The position numbers and the translations under genes are program-made. From Nitratireductor arenosus (lineage in GTDB: Bacteria; Pseudomonadota; Alphaproteobacteria; Rhizobiales; Rhizobiaceae), in the NCBI RefSeq assembly GCF_009742725.1, contig NZ_WPHG01000001.1:966001-1030000 (forward strand): 64,000 nucleotides of DNA, in the 5' to 3' direction. The notes beneath the pieces were generated by a model, which did no database searches, was not told where the DNA came from, and saw nothing but the letters and a program-made list of their open reading frames with translations. This document shows, one piece after another, positions 17,076 to 24,997 of the stretch (positions are counted from its first letter, which is position 1; each line of letters begins with the position of its first letter).

Positions 17076-18056
17076 TCAGGTACCGTACTGGACACGGCTG
17101 GGCATGGGCCACACCGGTTCGCTGCTTTCGGGGGCTTGCTCTTCCTGCGGTTCCTCCTGGACCAGACAATCGTCAGCGCATATCGCGGTAGGCGCGAAGA
17201 TGGATGCCATCAGGATCTCGGATGGACCGAAATACAAGCGCAAGCCACCGACCGCCTGAAAGCGGTTGCGCAACCCGTAAGAGTTTTCGCCGAGCGTCGT
17301 CAAACCGACGAGACCGGTGATACCGGGCATTAGAAATTGAGCGTCGTCGATATTGGCAGGCGTTCTTGCATGCGCGGCGGACAGCGCGCCCAGACCGATC
17401 AGAGCCACAATCCCCGATATCCGGGCCAGGACTGCGGTGAGGCTGCGTTCCCCGGAAGGAGCGGTGGAGGAGGCATCGATGGGGGTGTAGCGGCTGGAAG
17501 GGGCGCTGTTGGTCACCTGCACCGACTTGATCGCCCTTTTTAGATCCGGACAGCCACGATTCTCCACCAGTGATTTCACACGCCCTGAGAGAATATCTAC
17601 GTCGTCAGGTCTCGTCGGCGAGCTCCTACCGGAAGCGAGGGGAGCCTTCACAATGATGAGCGCTGATGTATCGGCTCGCCAGAGAAGCCGAGCGACCGAC
17701 TTTCCGACTTCGGCCCTGATTTCCCGGGAAAGCTGGAGCAGATTCGATACCCTGACGAAGGCACCGGTCGGATCCGACACGATGTGGTCGTGTCGGAAAC
17801 GTTCCGCGAAACTTTCCAGACAGTCTGGAACATACAGATCTTGCGTCGAATGAAGCCGGATACGTACCTCAATGCCGGGATCGAGCGTCGCCACGGCCGT
17901 CTCGATGAATCGGGTATGTTCGAACGTAAGCGTGCCCTGAGCCGCGTGGACGGTGAGCACCGCACGCTTCAGCGGCCTCCTTGTATCCAGCCCCGCAAGA
18001 AAAAACAGGCCGCATCGTTCATCGATCAGGGTTTCCGAAATCTGACTGAAATTCAA
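17076..18056 (-). CDS. Unrecognised membrane-associated protein
   Basis: About 326 residues that I do not recognise. Residues 1-140 look like a mixed alpha/beta domain with RLHSTQDLYVPDCLESFAE and SNLLQLSREIRAEVGKSVARLL. A Ser/Thr/Pro-rich linker follows at about 150-215. One hydrophobic helix, ISGIVALIGLGALSAAHA (about 217-234), ends like a signal-peptidase site. The tail has MPGITGLVGLTTLGENSYGL, Gly-rich strands, and an acidic EEPQEEQAPESSEP stretch. The start is uncertain: TTG at 18056 has AAAGGGGGA 6 bases before it, whereas GTG at 18092 has no ribosome site. It heads the operon with galE, the hydrolase fusion and perhaps bcsS, so a polysaccharide role is inferred. Confidence 0.6.
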   Translation of the reverse strand: MNFSQISETLIDERCGLFFLAGLDTRRPLKRAVLTVHAAQGTLTFEHTRFIETAVATLDPGIEVRIRLHSTQDLYVPDCLESFAERFRHDHIVSDPTGAFVRVSNLLQLSREIRAEVGKSVARLLWRADTSALIIVKAPLASGRSSPTRPDDVDILSGRVKSLVENRGCPDLKRAIKSVQVTNSAPSSRYTPIDASSTAPSGERSLTAVLARISGIVALIGLGALSAAHARTPANIDDAQFLMPGITGLVGLTTLGENSYGLRNRFQAVGGLRLYFGPSEILMASIFAPTAICADDCLVQEEPQEEQAPESSEPVWPMPSRVQYGT

Positions 18057-18113
18057 AACAGTCCCCCTTTCCCAAACGCCCTGTGTCAACACAAACTAGA
18101 ACGCGCCGAACTT

Positions 18114-18133
18114 CATTACCCAATTGGGTAATG
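18114..18133. promoter_or_regulatory. Perfect 20-bp palindrome, probable operator
   Basis: CATTACCCAATTGGGTAATG is a gapless perfect palindrome. It lies 58 bp upstream of the proposed start of the unrecognised gene at 17076-18056 and 44 bp past the glycosyltransferase stop. It is not followed by a T-run on the minus strand, so it is unlikely to be the glycosyltransferase terminator. Twenty bp of dyad symmetry is the size of a lux-box-type site. The LuxR-HTH fusion encoded downstream in the same operon is the obvious candidate ligand, by inference only. Confidence 0.55.
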
Positions 18134-18177
18134 AGGTCTCTTTCTAATGCTCGCCGGCCGTTCATGCTTGTCAGAAT

Positions 18178-19308
18178 TCACAGGTTTGTCGCGCACGAAA
18201 GAAGATAGATCTCCCTGCGGGTCGCATTGCGTGGCTCCATTGTCCGTTTGACGATGGCTTGCCAGAATGGCCACCAGCCCTCGGTCTTGATTTCCCAAGA
18301 CCAGTCGAGCGCGCGGTTTCTGTTTTCTTCGGCAATTGCCTGCCGAAGCGGCTGGTCTTCGAGAAGTTCGGCCACGGCATCGGCGAACCTCTCGACGGCA
18401 GGTTCTGAGATGATGAAACGCTTCTGCCGCTCTCCGAAGGCCTCCGGCACGATACCTACATCCGTAGACACGACCGGTATGCCGCACGCCATAGCTTCGA
18501 GCACGGGGTTGGGTGTGCCTTCCATCGCGGACGTGCAAACGAAAACGTCCATCTGGCGATAGAAATCCGGCATGTCCTCGAAGCGGATTCGATTGACCTG
18601 CGGATCGGCCACCTTCGGCGCGATCGCATAGCCACGCACTGACAATTCCTTCACCATCGGCTCGAAGAGCCGGTGATAACCCTTGACGTCCATGCCTTGG
18701 GATCGCTTGCCCCAGGCGCTGTTGCCCACCCATCCGAGAGCAAAGTCGCCATCGCCTGCACTTCGCCCACCTCTGGAAGGGAAGAAACGGCTCACATCCA
18801 CACCATCGGGGATGACACGGTCTGGAATCGCCAGATCGGGTTCGGAAGCGTAGATCGATCTGAGTTTGTCCGAACAGACGGTGTATCCGTCGACCAGCGC
18901 GAAGCCTGATCGCCTCTCCTGGATTTCCGCGCTGCTGCTGAACAGGTGATCATATACGGATGTGGTGAAGGCGCAGCTATTGATGGCGCGAACCATCATC
19001 TCGTACTCGAACCCCAGGTGCCGCGCGGCCTTGTGAATCGTACTCGGATGCAACAGGTAGAAGAAATCCTCGCGCCAGAATATGTGACAGAGGTCGATAC
19101 GTTTCAGGAGAATGGCTTCAAAAAACAAGTTCTCATTGCCGATTACGTCCCGCATGTACATTTTGGAAATCTTGTTGCGGCCGGCATAACGGGCAATATT
19201 GTTTGCGATGTTGTCGAATGCCCAGGATGGCTGATCCGGACACAGGAGTACATGCAATGACTGGCTGTCGTTCCGGCGTTCTTCACGTCGCGGCACTTTG
19301 AAATGCAT
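18178..19308 (-). CDS. Glycosyltransferase family 4 (GT-B) protein
   Basis: 376 residues. N-terminal half: LHVLLCPDQPSWAFDNIANNIARY, DLCHIFWREDFFYLLHP. C-terminal half: nucleotide-sugar domain with VIPDGVDVSRFFP, LGWVGNSAWGKRSQGMDVKGYHRLFEP, and the E-x7-E-type block CTSAMEGTPNPVLEAMACGIPVVSTDVGIVPE. It transfers a sugar from an activated donor, probably onto an exported glycan; donor and acceptor cannot be read from sequence. ATG at 19308 has GGGAG three bases before it. It is divergent from the deacetylase-like gene at 19409, which suggests joint regulation. Confidence 0.88.
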   Translation of the reverse strand: MHFKVPRREERRNDSQSLHVLLCPDQPSWAFDNIANNIARYAGRNKISKMYMRDVIGNENLFFEAILLKRIDLCHIFWREDFFYLLHPSTIHKAARHLGFEYEMMVRAINSCAFTTSVYDHLFSSSAEIQERRSGFALVDGYTVCSDKLRSIYASEPDLAIPDRVIPDGVDVSRFFPSRGGRSAGDGDFALGWVGNSAWGKRSQGMDVKGYHRLFEPMVKELSVRGYAIAPKVADPQVNRIRFEDMPDFYRQMDVFVCTSAMEGTPNPVLEAMACGIPVVSTDVGIVPEAFGERQKRFIISEPAVERFADAVAELLEDQPLRQAIAEENRNRALDWSWEIKTEGWWPFWQAIVKRTMEPRNATRREIYLLSCATNL

Positions 19309-19408
19309 TGCTCCCGCTCTGATCCCGCGCCGCATTCTGCCTTTTCGCGGCGGCTTTCATTAAAGGCCGATCGGATTCGTATTGGCAACAACCAAGGGGG
19401 CCGAGGAG

Positions 19409-21247
19409 ATGCAAGGTCGGACTTCACGCCACGGCCACAGGTCCGGACAACCGGCGGTCCCAGCCTCCGTTTTCCCTCAAGAGGTGCTGCTCGTCTGTCA
19501 CTCCGCCGACGTCCACGGCCTCGCCGTCATGGAGAACATTTGCACGGGCCTCGATTTCACCAAGATCCGCTTCTCGATCCTAGACCTGCGGCGGCGGACC
19601 GCCTGGCCGGCCCTCGATGCTTACAAGTCGGTCATCATATGCACCGAGATGATCTGGGAACTGCCGGCGGACAAGGCGGCGAGGCTGGAGGATTACGTTT
19701 ACGCCGGCGGCGGATTGCTCATCGCGTACCGGTGCTGGAACGAGCATCTGTCGGAAATGTTCGGCGCCGGCCGCAACGGCTTCGAGCCGGATATGCACCT
19801 GACGAGCGGCCTGCGCTTCGACAAGGACCTCTTTCCCGGTTCGTCAGGTCTTGAAATCGACGATTCCGATTGGCTTTTCGAACACAGCCGCTTCGATATC
19901 GAGGCCGGCGAACTGTCCCCCGGCAGCACGATCTTAGCGTCGGACCTGGACGGTCGCCCAATCCTGTGGGTTCGCCTCCTCGGCAAGGGCAGGCTTGTCT
20001 ACTGGAACACCGGGGTCCTGTTCTGCCGCGCGCTCCGCGGTTTCATCGTTCAGTCGATACTCGACGCGATGCAGATCGGTGTCGGCGCGATCGCCGGCTT
20101 CGCCATGTTCCACGTCGACGACTTCCCGACATCCCTGTCCAGTGCGAGGCTCGAACCCGTCGCTTCAGAGTTCCCGGAGCTTGATTGGGATGGCTTTTTC
20201 TTCGGCGTCTGGCACGACGACATGATGGCCCTGAGAGCGAAACATAACCTCAACTACACCTGGTACACGATCATGAACTACCATGACGTGGACACCGCCC
20301 CGGGCGCCGATCCCTCGGCGCCGCAGGCGGACGGACGGGATATCCTGGAAGCTCGCTTTGGCCACATCAGGCAAACCGCAGCCGGAGACGAATACGGTTT
20401 CCACGGTTACAATCATGAACCGATGACTGTCGGTTCATGGCCCGACCTGACGACGCTCAGATCTAAGCTCCAGCAAGCGCGAAAGCTATGGGAAAGTACG
20501 GTCCCGGCGCCAATGCCCACGTCCTGGGTACCGGCGAACAACTGGTATCATGCCGAGCATGTACGGGTGCTCAGGGACGTCTTTCCGGAGTTGTCCAGCG
20601 TCTGCGGCCTCTTTTCCAGCGGCGAAGCCGAACTCGGGGAATACAGGGAGTTCGGCCCCGAGCCATGGGAGAACTCGCTGCTTTGTCTACCGCGCGAAAC
20701 CTACGGATATGTGCTCAAGCCGGAACTCAGGATGATGATGCTGTCCCAGATTGCCTGCATGGGCGTTTGGACCCATTTCGTGCATCCCGACGACGTCTAC
20801 GACATCCCGAGTTCCGACAACGGAACCGGTTACCACCGCAATCCCCAAACGCTGATGTGGCGCGCTGCGGGGAAGGATGGCCGGCCGAGCCTTTTCGCAC
20901 AGCTGGACGACTGGATAGCACAGGTAAGATCCGCCTATCCCTGGCTCGAGTTCGTCACGACATCAGAAGCAGAAAGCAGATATCGCAACCACGTCGAAAA
21001 CCAGGTGGAGGTTGTCTCCTCCGACGGAACCGTGGAAATTCGAAGCAATGTCGGCGGCCTCTTCTACGTGAGGACACGAAGGGAGGCATCGCTCCATGCG
21101 GACGAAGGTGGAAACGTCGTTGATCGGCGGAAAGTCGAGGACGGGCTCCTGCATATCGTCAGATGCTCGGCCGGTCGGGTCGTATTTCGCATCGAAGACG
21201 CGGAAAGACGCGCTGCAAAACCGGCCGGAACGGAAGACGACGGCTAA
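19409..21247 (+). CDS. DUF2194-like protein with amidotransferase-like and deacetylase-like parts
   Basis: 612 residues, no signal peptide evident. Residues about 25-225 look like a flavodoxin/amidotransferase-type domain (VLLVCHSADVHGLAVMENI, AARLEDYVYAGGGLLIAYRC). Residues about 228-530 resemble a polysaccharide deacetylase (NodB/CE4-like) barrel: FAMFHVDDFPTS supplies the Asp pair, and EYGFHGYNHEP gives His-x3-His. A short beta-rich domain ends the protein. The layout recalls DUF2194, but I could not run a profile. Probable glycan modification; cytoplasmic or non-classical location would be odd for a deacetylase. An in-frame TTG at 19382 is a weaker start. Divergent from the glycosyltransferase. 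Confidence 0.65.
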   Translation: MQGRTSRHGHRSGQPAVPASVFPQEVLLVCHSADVHGLAVMENICTGLDFTKIRFSILDLRRRTAWPALDAYKSVIICTEMIWELPADKAARLEDYVYAGGGLLIAYRCWNEHLSEMFGAGRNGFEPDMHLTSGLRFDKDLFPGSSGLEIDDSDWLFEHSRFDIEAGELSPGSTILASDLDGRPILWVRLLGKGRLVYWNTGVLFCRALRGFIVQSILDAMQIGVGAIAGFAMFHVDDFPTSLSSARLEPVASEFPELDWDGFFFGVWHDDMMALRAKHNLNYTWYTIMNYHDVDTAPGADPSAPQADGRDILEARFGHIRQTAAGDEYGFHGYNHEPMTVGSWPDLTTLRSKLQQARKLWESTVPAPMPTSWVPANNWYHAEHVRVLRDVFPELSSVCGLFSSGEAELGEYREFGPEPWENSLLCLPRETYGYVLKPELRMMMLSQIACMGVWTHFVHPDDVYDIPSSDNGTGYHRNPQTLMWRAAGKDGRPSLFAQLDDWIAQVRSAYPWLEFVTTSEAESRYRNHVENQVEVVSSDGTVEIRSNVGGLFYVRTRREASLHADEGGNVVDRRKVEDGLLHIVRCSAGRVVFRIEDAERRAAKPAGTEDDG

Positions 21248-21381
21248 CCTGCTCCTGACGTTCTCCTCGTTTTGTCCGCCTCTATGAGTCGATCCTGCTC
21301 ATGTCGTGCTCCTTGAGGGATCAGGTTGCCAATTCGTTCGGGGAGAGCCCGCCGTAACCCGTGTGCGGACTGTTCCGTCGG

Positions 21382-22281
21382 CTACGCGCGCATTTTCACC
21401 GGTTGGCGCTGTCCTTTCATGCTGGGAATGGCCAGCATGAGAAGGACGAAGGCGCCGGTCAGAAACTTGAGGTCGCTTGGCTCAAGCCCGAGTGCGAGCG
21501 CGAGGCTGATGGCCTGATAATAGGCGATCGCTCCGACCGCCGGCGCGAGCAGTTGTCGTGGGAGCGTGTCGCGCCCGACCAGCGTCTCGCCGACAATGAC
21601 GGCGGCTAATCCGTTGAGCAGGACGCCAAAGCCCATATTGACGTCGGCGAAGCTCTGGTTCTGCGCCAGAAGCGCGCCGCCGACCGCGCACAGACTGCCG
21701 GCCAGGCCGATGCCGAGGATGGTATGGCGCCAGATCGAGATGCCCTGGGCGCGCGCCATCAGCGGATTGGCGCCAACCGCGCGCATGGCCGTGCCAAACT
21801 CGGTTTTGAAGAATAGCAGCAGCAGGATGGCGGTCGCGGCCAGCAGGCCGGCGATCAGAGCGATCTGGAGCGGGAGCACGCGGGCATAGTCGCCGAGCAA
21901 AATATCGAACAGGTTGTCCTGCGCGAAGATCGGCTGGTTGGGCTTGCCCATGATGCGAATGTTCACGCTGAACAGCATCGTCAGGACGATAATACCGCAC
22001 AAGAGCGTGTTGAGCCGCAGCTTCAGATGAATCAGCGCGGTTGCGCAACCGGCGAGAAAGCCGGCCAACAGCGCGAGCAGCGTGGCCGTTACCGAATGCA
22101 TCCCGGCGGCGATCGCCGCCGCCGCGACGCTGCCGCCGAGCGGGAAGGAGCCCTCGGCGGTCAGATCGGGAAAGGACAGGATTCGAAACGGAATCATGAT
22201 CCCGAGCGCGACGAAGCCATAGATCACGCCTTGGAGAAGCGTGATCGGGACCAGATTGATGAAGATATTGAGGATGTCCAT
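21382..22281 (-). CDS. ABC transporter permease (TrpXYZ-like importer)
   Basis: 299 residues with about eight to nine hydrophobic helices, in the LivH-like permease superfamily. Seen: LLQGVIYGFVALGIMIPFRILSFPDLTAEGSFPLGGSVAAA, LRLNTLLCGIIVLTMLFSVNIRIMG, and the ATPase-contact loop GTAMRAVGANPLMARAQGIS. This form pairs with PF04392-type binding proteins in importers of amino acids and aromatic or heterocyclic ligands. Third gene of the leftward transporter operon, 29 bp after the ATPase gene. The 134-bp gap to the convergent deacetylase-like gene holds no clear terminator. Confidence 0.9.
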   Translation of the reverse strand: MDILNIFINLVPITLLQGVIYGFVALGIMIPFRILSFPDLTAEGSFPLGGSVAAAAIAAGMHSVTATLLALLAGFLAGCATALIHLKLRLNTLLCGIIVLTMLFSVNIRIMGKPNQPIFAQDNLFDILLGDYARVLPLQIALIAGLLAATAILLLLFFKTEFGTAMRAVGANPLMARAQGISIWRHTILGIGLAGSLCAVGGALLAQNQSFADVNMGFGVLLNGLAAVIVGETLVGRDTLPRQLLAPAVGAIAYYQAISLALALGLEPSDLKFLTGAFVLLMLAIPSMKGQRQPVKMRA

Positions 22282-22310
22282 TGGCGGGATCGCAACTGGA
22301 GTTCGGGGGA

Positions 22311-23087
22311 TCAGGCGAGCAGCATCTTGTCGTCGACGAGATGGAACCGCTCGACGAGCTGTTCTATCGTCAGGTTCTTCTTGTCGTCACCACGCGCCTC
22401 GAACACGACGCGACCGTCCATCATCATGACGAGACGATTGCCGTAATCGATGGCGTGCTGCATGTTGTGGGTAACCATCAACGCGGTCAGCCGCTGGTTT
22501 TCTACCGCCGCGAGCGTCGCCTGCATCACGGTCTCCGCGGTCTTCGGATCGAGCGCCGCGCAATGTTCGTCGAGCAGCAGCAACTTGGGCGTGGTAAGAA
22601 TGGCCATGGCCAGCGCGAGCGATTGCCGCTGACCGCCCGACAGGAGCTCGACCTTGTGGGTCAGCCGGTTCTCCAGACCGAGCCCGAAGACCCTCAGCAT
22701 TTGACGATAGGTCTCGCGCCGCTTGCCACCAAGCGCAAAGCGCAGCCGCGAGGGCAACCCGCGACGCGACGCGAGCGCCATGTTCTCCTCGATCGTCATC
22801 GGGCCGGCGCTGCCGGCGAGTGGATCCTGGAAGACGCGCGACACCAGGCCGGCGCGGCGATGTGTCGGCAAGGCGGTGACATCGCGCCCTGCGATCGCCA
22901 GCGTGCCCTCGTCGACGGTGACCTCACCGGCAACGGAATTGAGGAAGGTGCTTTTGCCGGCGCCGTTGCCGCCGATGATGACGGCGAAATCGCCTTCGTC
23001 GAGCGACAGCGAAACGCCGTCGAGAGCAATGCGGGCATTGGTCGTGCCCGCATTGAAGGTCTTCCTGAGACCTGTAGCAGTCAGCAT
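22311..23087 (-). CDS. ABC transporter ATP-binding protein
   Basis: 258 residues. Walker A GGNGAGKST near residue 41, Q-loop VFQDPLAGSAG, signature LSGGQRQSLALAMAI, Walker B LLLLDEHCAALDP, and H-loop VTHNMQHAIDYGNRLVMM. It powers import through the permease at 21382-22281. The ATG at 23087 (MLTATGLRKTF) is preferred to a minus-strand in-frame start at 23114 that would abut the binding-protein stop; the distal one adds only nine residues. Second gene of the operon under operator A. Confidence 0.93.
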   Translation of the reverse strand: MLTATGLRKTFNAGTTNARIALDGVSLSLDEGDFAVIIGGNGAGKSTFLNSVAGEVTVDEGTLAIAGRDVTALPTHRRAGLVSRVFQDPLAGSAGPMTIEENMALASRRGLPSRLRFALGGKRRETYRQMLRVFGLGLENRLTHKVELLSGGQRQSLALAMAILTTPKLLLLDEHCAALDPKTAETVMQATLAAVENQRLTALMVTHNMQHAIDYGNRLVMMMDGRVVFEARGDDKKNLTIEQLVERFHLVDDKMLLA

Positions 23088-23114
23088 GTGTCCGTCGATC
23101 CTGTCAGATACCAC

Positions 23115-24113
23115 TCAATCCACCACGCAGTCGCAATCCTTGAGCGCGGCGGGCAGATCGAGCCCCGCTTCCTTGAGCCTGCGGGCGCTGATGAAGGGCG
23201 TATGATCTTCCACAGTCGGGCGGTAGTTCGACAATTCGGACGGCTTGGCGCCTTCCAGGATCTGGACGGCCCTCAGGCCGGCATTATACCCCACTTTTTC
23301 CCAGGAGATCGAAAACGCGCCGAGGATGACGTGCTCCAGCACGCCGTCCGGCGTGGCGCTGATGACCGGAATTTCCATGCGATCGGCGGCCGAAGCGAGC
23401 GCCGGAACCGTCGGCTGCAACATGCTGGAAGGGATGACGTAGATGAAGTCCACACCGTCGAGCGCCATCGTGCGCTGCTGGATGTCGTTCGGCGATTCGA
23501 CGCTTTCGGAACGGAATTCCAATCCCAGTTCCTCGGCGACCGATGCCGCGTAATCGCGCAGGATCACATCGTTCACGTCGCCGGAATTGTAGAGCATGCC
23601 GAAGGATTTGATGTCGCCGAGCAGCTCGCGGGCAAAACCGATCACCGCCTTGATGGACGGTAGGTTGGAGGCGCCGACATACCGCTCCGAGCCCTTGTCC
23701 CACGACGGGACGACACCGGCAGCTACCGGCTGGGTGACGACGCCGAACACGATCGGAAGCGACTTGTCGCTGATCAGGTTTATGGAGGCCAGCGTCACGG
23801 GCGTTGTGATTGTCATCAGGAGATCCGGCGAGGTCGCTTCCAGGCTGCGAAGAACCTGAGGGATCAGCGATGGGTCGAAATTGCCGTGACTGTATTCGTA
23901 AACAACGCCCTCGCCCTCCTTGTACCCCTTGTCCGTCAGCGCCTGCTTGAAGCCGTCAACGACCTGTTCAAGCGTGCCGTGCGGCCCGAAATTAGCGATC
24001 GCGATCTTCTTGGCTTCGTCGGCCGCGGCCGAAGGCGCCGCAAGCGGCCCGGCATAGGCTGAAACCAGCAATGCCGCTGCTCCAAGGAGCGTCCGTCGAG
24101 AGAAAATGCGCAT
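23115..24113 (-). CDS. ABC transporter substrate-binding protein (PF04392-like)
   Basis: 332 residues with a Tat-like signal (MRIFSRRTLLGAAALLVSAYAGPLAAPSAAA, shown in part: RR then hydrophobic core, cleavage near 31). Mature part: KIAIANFGPHGTLEQVVDGFKQ, YEYSHGNFDPSLIPQVLRSLE, ITTPVTLASINLISDKSLPIVFGVVTQPVAAG, and FGMLYNSGDVNDVI, the periplasmic-binding fold of the TrpX/ABC_sub_bind family. The ligand is unknown; co-regulation with the catabolic genes suggests the pathway substrate. ATG at 24113 is preceded by GGAGGGG. Operator A lies 82-106 bp upstream. Confidence 0.9.
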   Translation of the reverse strand: MRIFSRRTLLGAAALLVSAYAGPLAAPSAAADEAKKIAIANFGPHGTLEQVVDGFKQALTDKGYKEGEGVVYEYSHGNFDPSLIPQVLRSLEATSPDLLMTITTPVTLASINLISDKSLPIVFGVVTQPVAAGVVPSWDKGSERYVGASNLPSIKAVIGFARELLGDIKSFGMLYNSGDVNDVILRDYAASVAEELGLEFRSESVESPNDIQQRTMALDGVDFIYVIPSSMLQPTVPALASAADRMEIPVISATPDGVLEHVILGAFSISWEKVGYNAGLRAVQILEGAKPSELSNYRPTVEDHTPFISARRLKEAGLDLPAALKDCDCVVD

Positions 24114-24169
24114 GAGTACCCCTCCATAATCGTGGCCGCATCGGGCCTTCATTCTTGGTTCCCGGCGCG

Positions 24170-24219
24170 ATAGGACCATGGAACCGTAGACCGGTCAATA
24201 CCATCTGGTATGGTATTGA
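24170..24219 (-). promoter_or_regulatory. Promoter with operator A for the ABC importer operon
   Basis: Operator A is 24195-24219: TCAATACCAT-CTGGT-ATGGTATTGA, perfect 10-bp arms with a 5-bp spacer. Read leftward, TTGACC (24198-24193) forms a -35 box overlapping the operator edge, and 17 bp further TCCTAT (24175-24170) is a plausible -10. Bound repressor would block RNA polymerase. It lies between the hydrolase stop (24230) and the binding-protein start (24113). Sites B (28858-28882) and C (30733-30757) are close copies. Confidence 0.75.
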
Positions 24220-24229
24220 ATGATACCTC

Positions 24230-24997
24230 TCACGCGTCCAGATAGTCCGAAAGGATGGTGTTGAACGTTTCGGCCCGCTCCATGTTGGCCAGATGCCCGC
24301 CTCCGGCCACGCAGCGATAGTCGGCGTTCGGAATCTTCTCCGCCATGCGCTCCATCACCTTGGCTGGTGCCGCCTTGTCGTGTTCGCCTGCGACCAGCAA
24401 GGTCGGAACGGAGATGGCCGCAAGCTGATCGCGCAGGTCGAAGCGGACCAGCGCCTGCATGGCGTCGCGATAGGTTTGCGGGGCTACTCGCGACATGGTC
24501 GAGACCGCGTTTCGGATGCCGTCGGGGTCCGCACCGGGACCCACGAGGCCGGGGATGAAAAGGGCGGCCAGCTCGCTCATCGTCTTGCCGTCGTCGAGCG
24601 GCCCGATCCGGCTGCGGATGAAGTCGCGCTGGAAATCGCCGTCGGGTCGGCCGAAGGCCGGGCTTGTCGCCGACAGGACCAGCCGCGTGACGCGCACGGC
24701 ATGGCGCGTCATGAATTGCTGGGCGATCATGCCGCCGATGGAATGGCCTACCAGAACGCAACGCTCGACATCGATCTCGTCGAGCCAGGCAGCCAACGCG
24801 TCCGCCCATTGCGGAAAGTCCGCGGGCGCCACGGCCGCGGAGCCGCCATAACCCGGCATGTCCCATGCCAGCGCGCGGAACCGGTCGCCGAAGAAGGCAA
24901 GCTGTGTGTCCCAGCTCTCCGCGCCGCCCCCGACCCCGTGCAAAAAGACCAGTGCCGGGCCAACGCCTCTGCATTTGTAGCTGATCCCCGAATTCAT
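24230..24997 (-). CDS. Alpha/beta hydrolase, coupled to the ring-cleavage enzyme
   Basis: 255 residues with a full catalytic triad: FLHGVGGGAESWD oxyanion loop near 19-30, Ser86 in VLVGHSIGGM, Asp207 in VAGEHD, His235 in AGGGHLANME. The start ATG overlaps the stop of the NicX-like gene by 4 bp (ATGA), indicating stoichiometric coupling. In nicotinate degradation the NicX product N-formylmaleamate is deformylated by NicD, also an alpha/beta hydrolase, so this gene is the natural candidate for hydrolysing the ring-cleavage product here. That role is inference; lactonase or ester hydrolase are alternatives. Confidence 0.85.
   Translation of the reverse strand: MNSGISYKCRGVGPALVFLHGVGGGAESWDTQLAFFGDRFRALAWDMPGYGGSAAVAPADFPQWADALAAWLDEIDVERCVLVGHSIGGMIAQQFMTRHAVRVTRLVLSATSPAFGRPDGDFQRDFIRSRIGPLDDGKTMSELAALFIPGLVGPGADPDGIRNAVSTMSRVAPQTYRDAMQALVRFDLRDQLAAISVPTLLVAGEHDKAAPAKVMERMAEKIPNADYRCVAGGGHLANMERAETFNTILSDYLDA

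Noticed and set aside
18114-18133. Palindrome as a terminator for the glycosyltransferase gene
   Set aside because: Modest AT-containing stem with no loop and no following U-tract on the minus strand; symmetry suits a protein-binding site.
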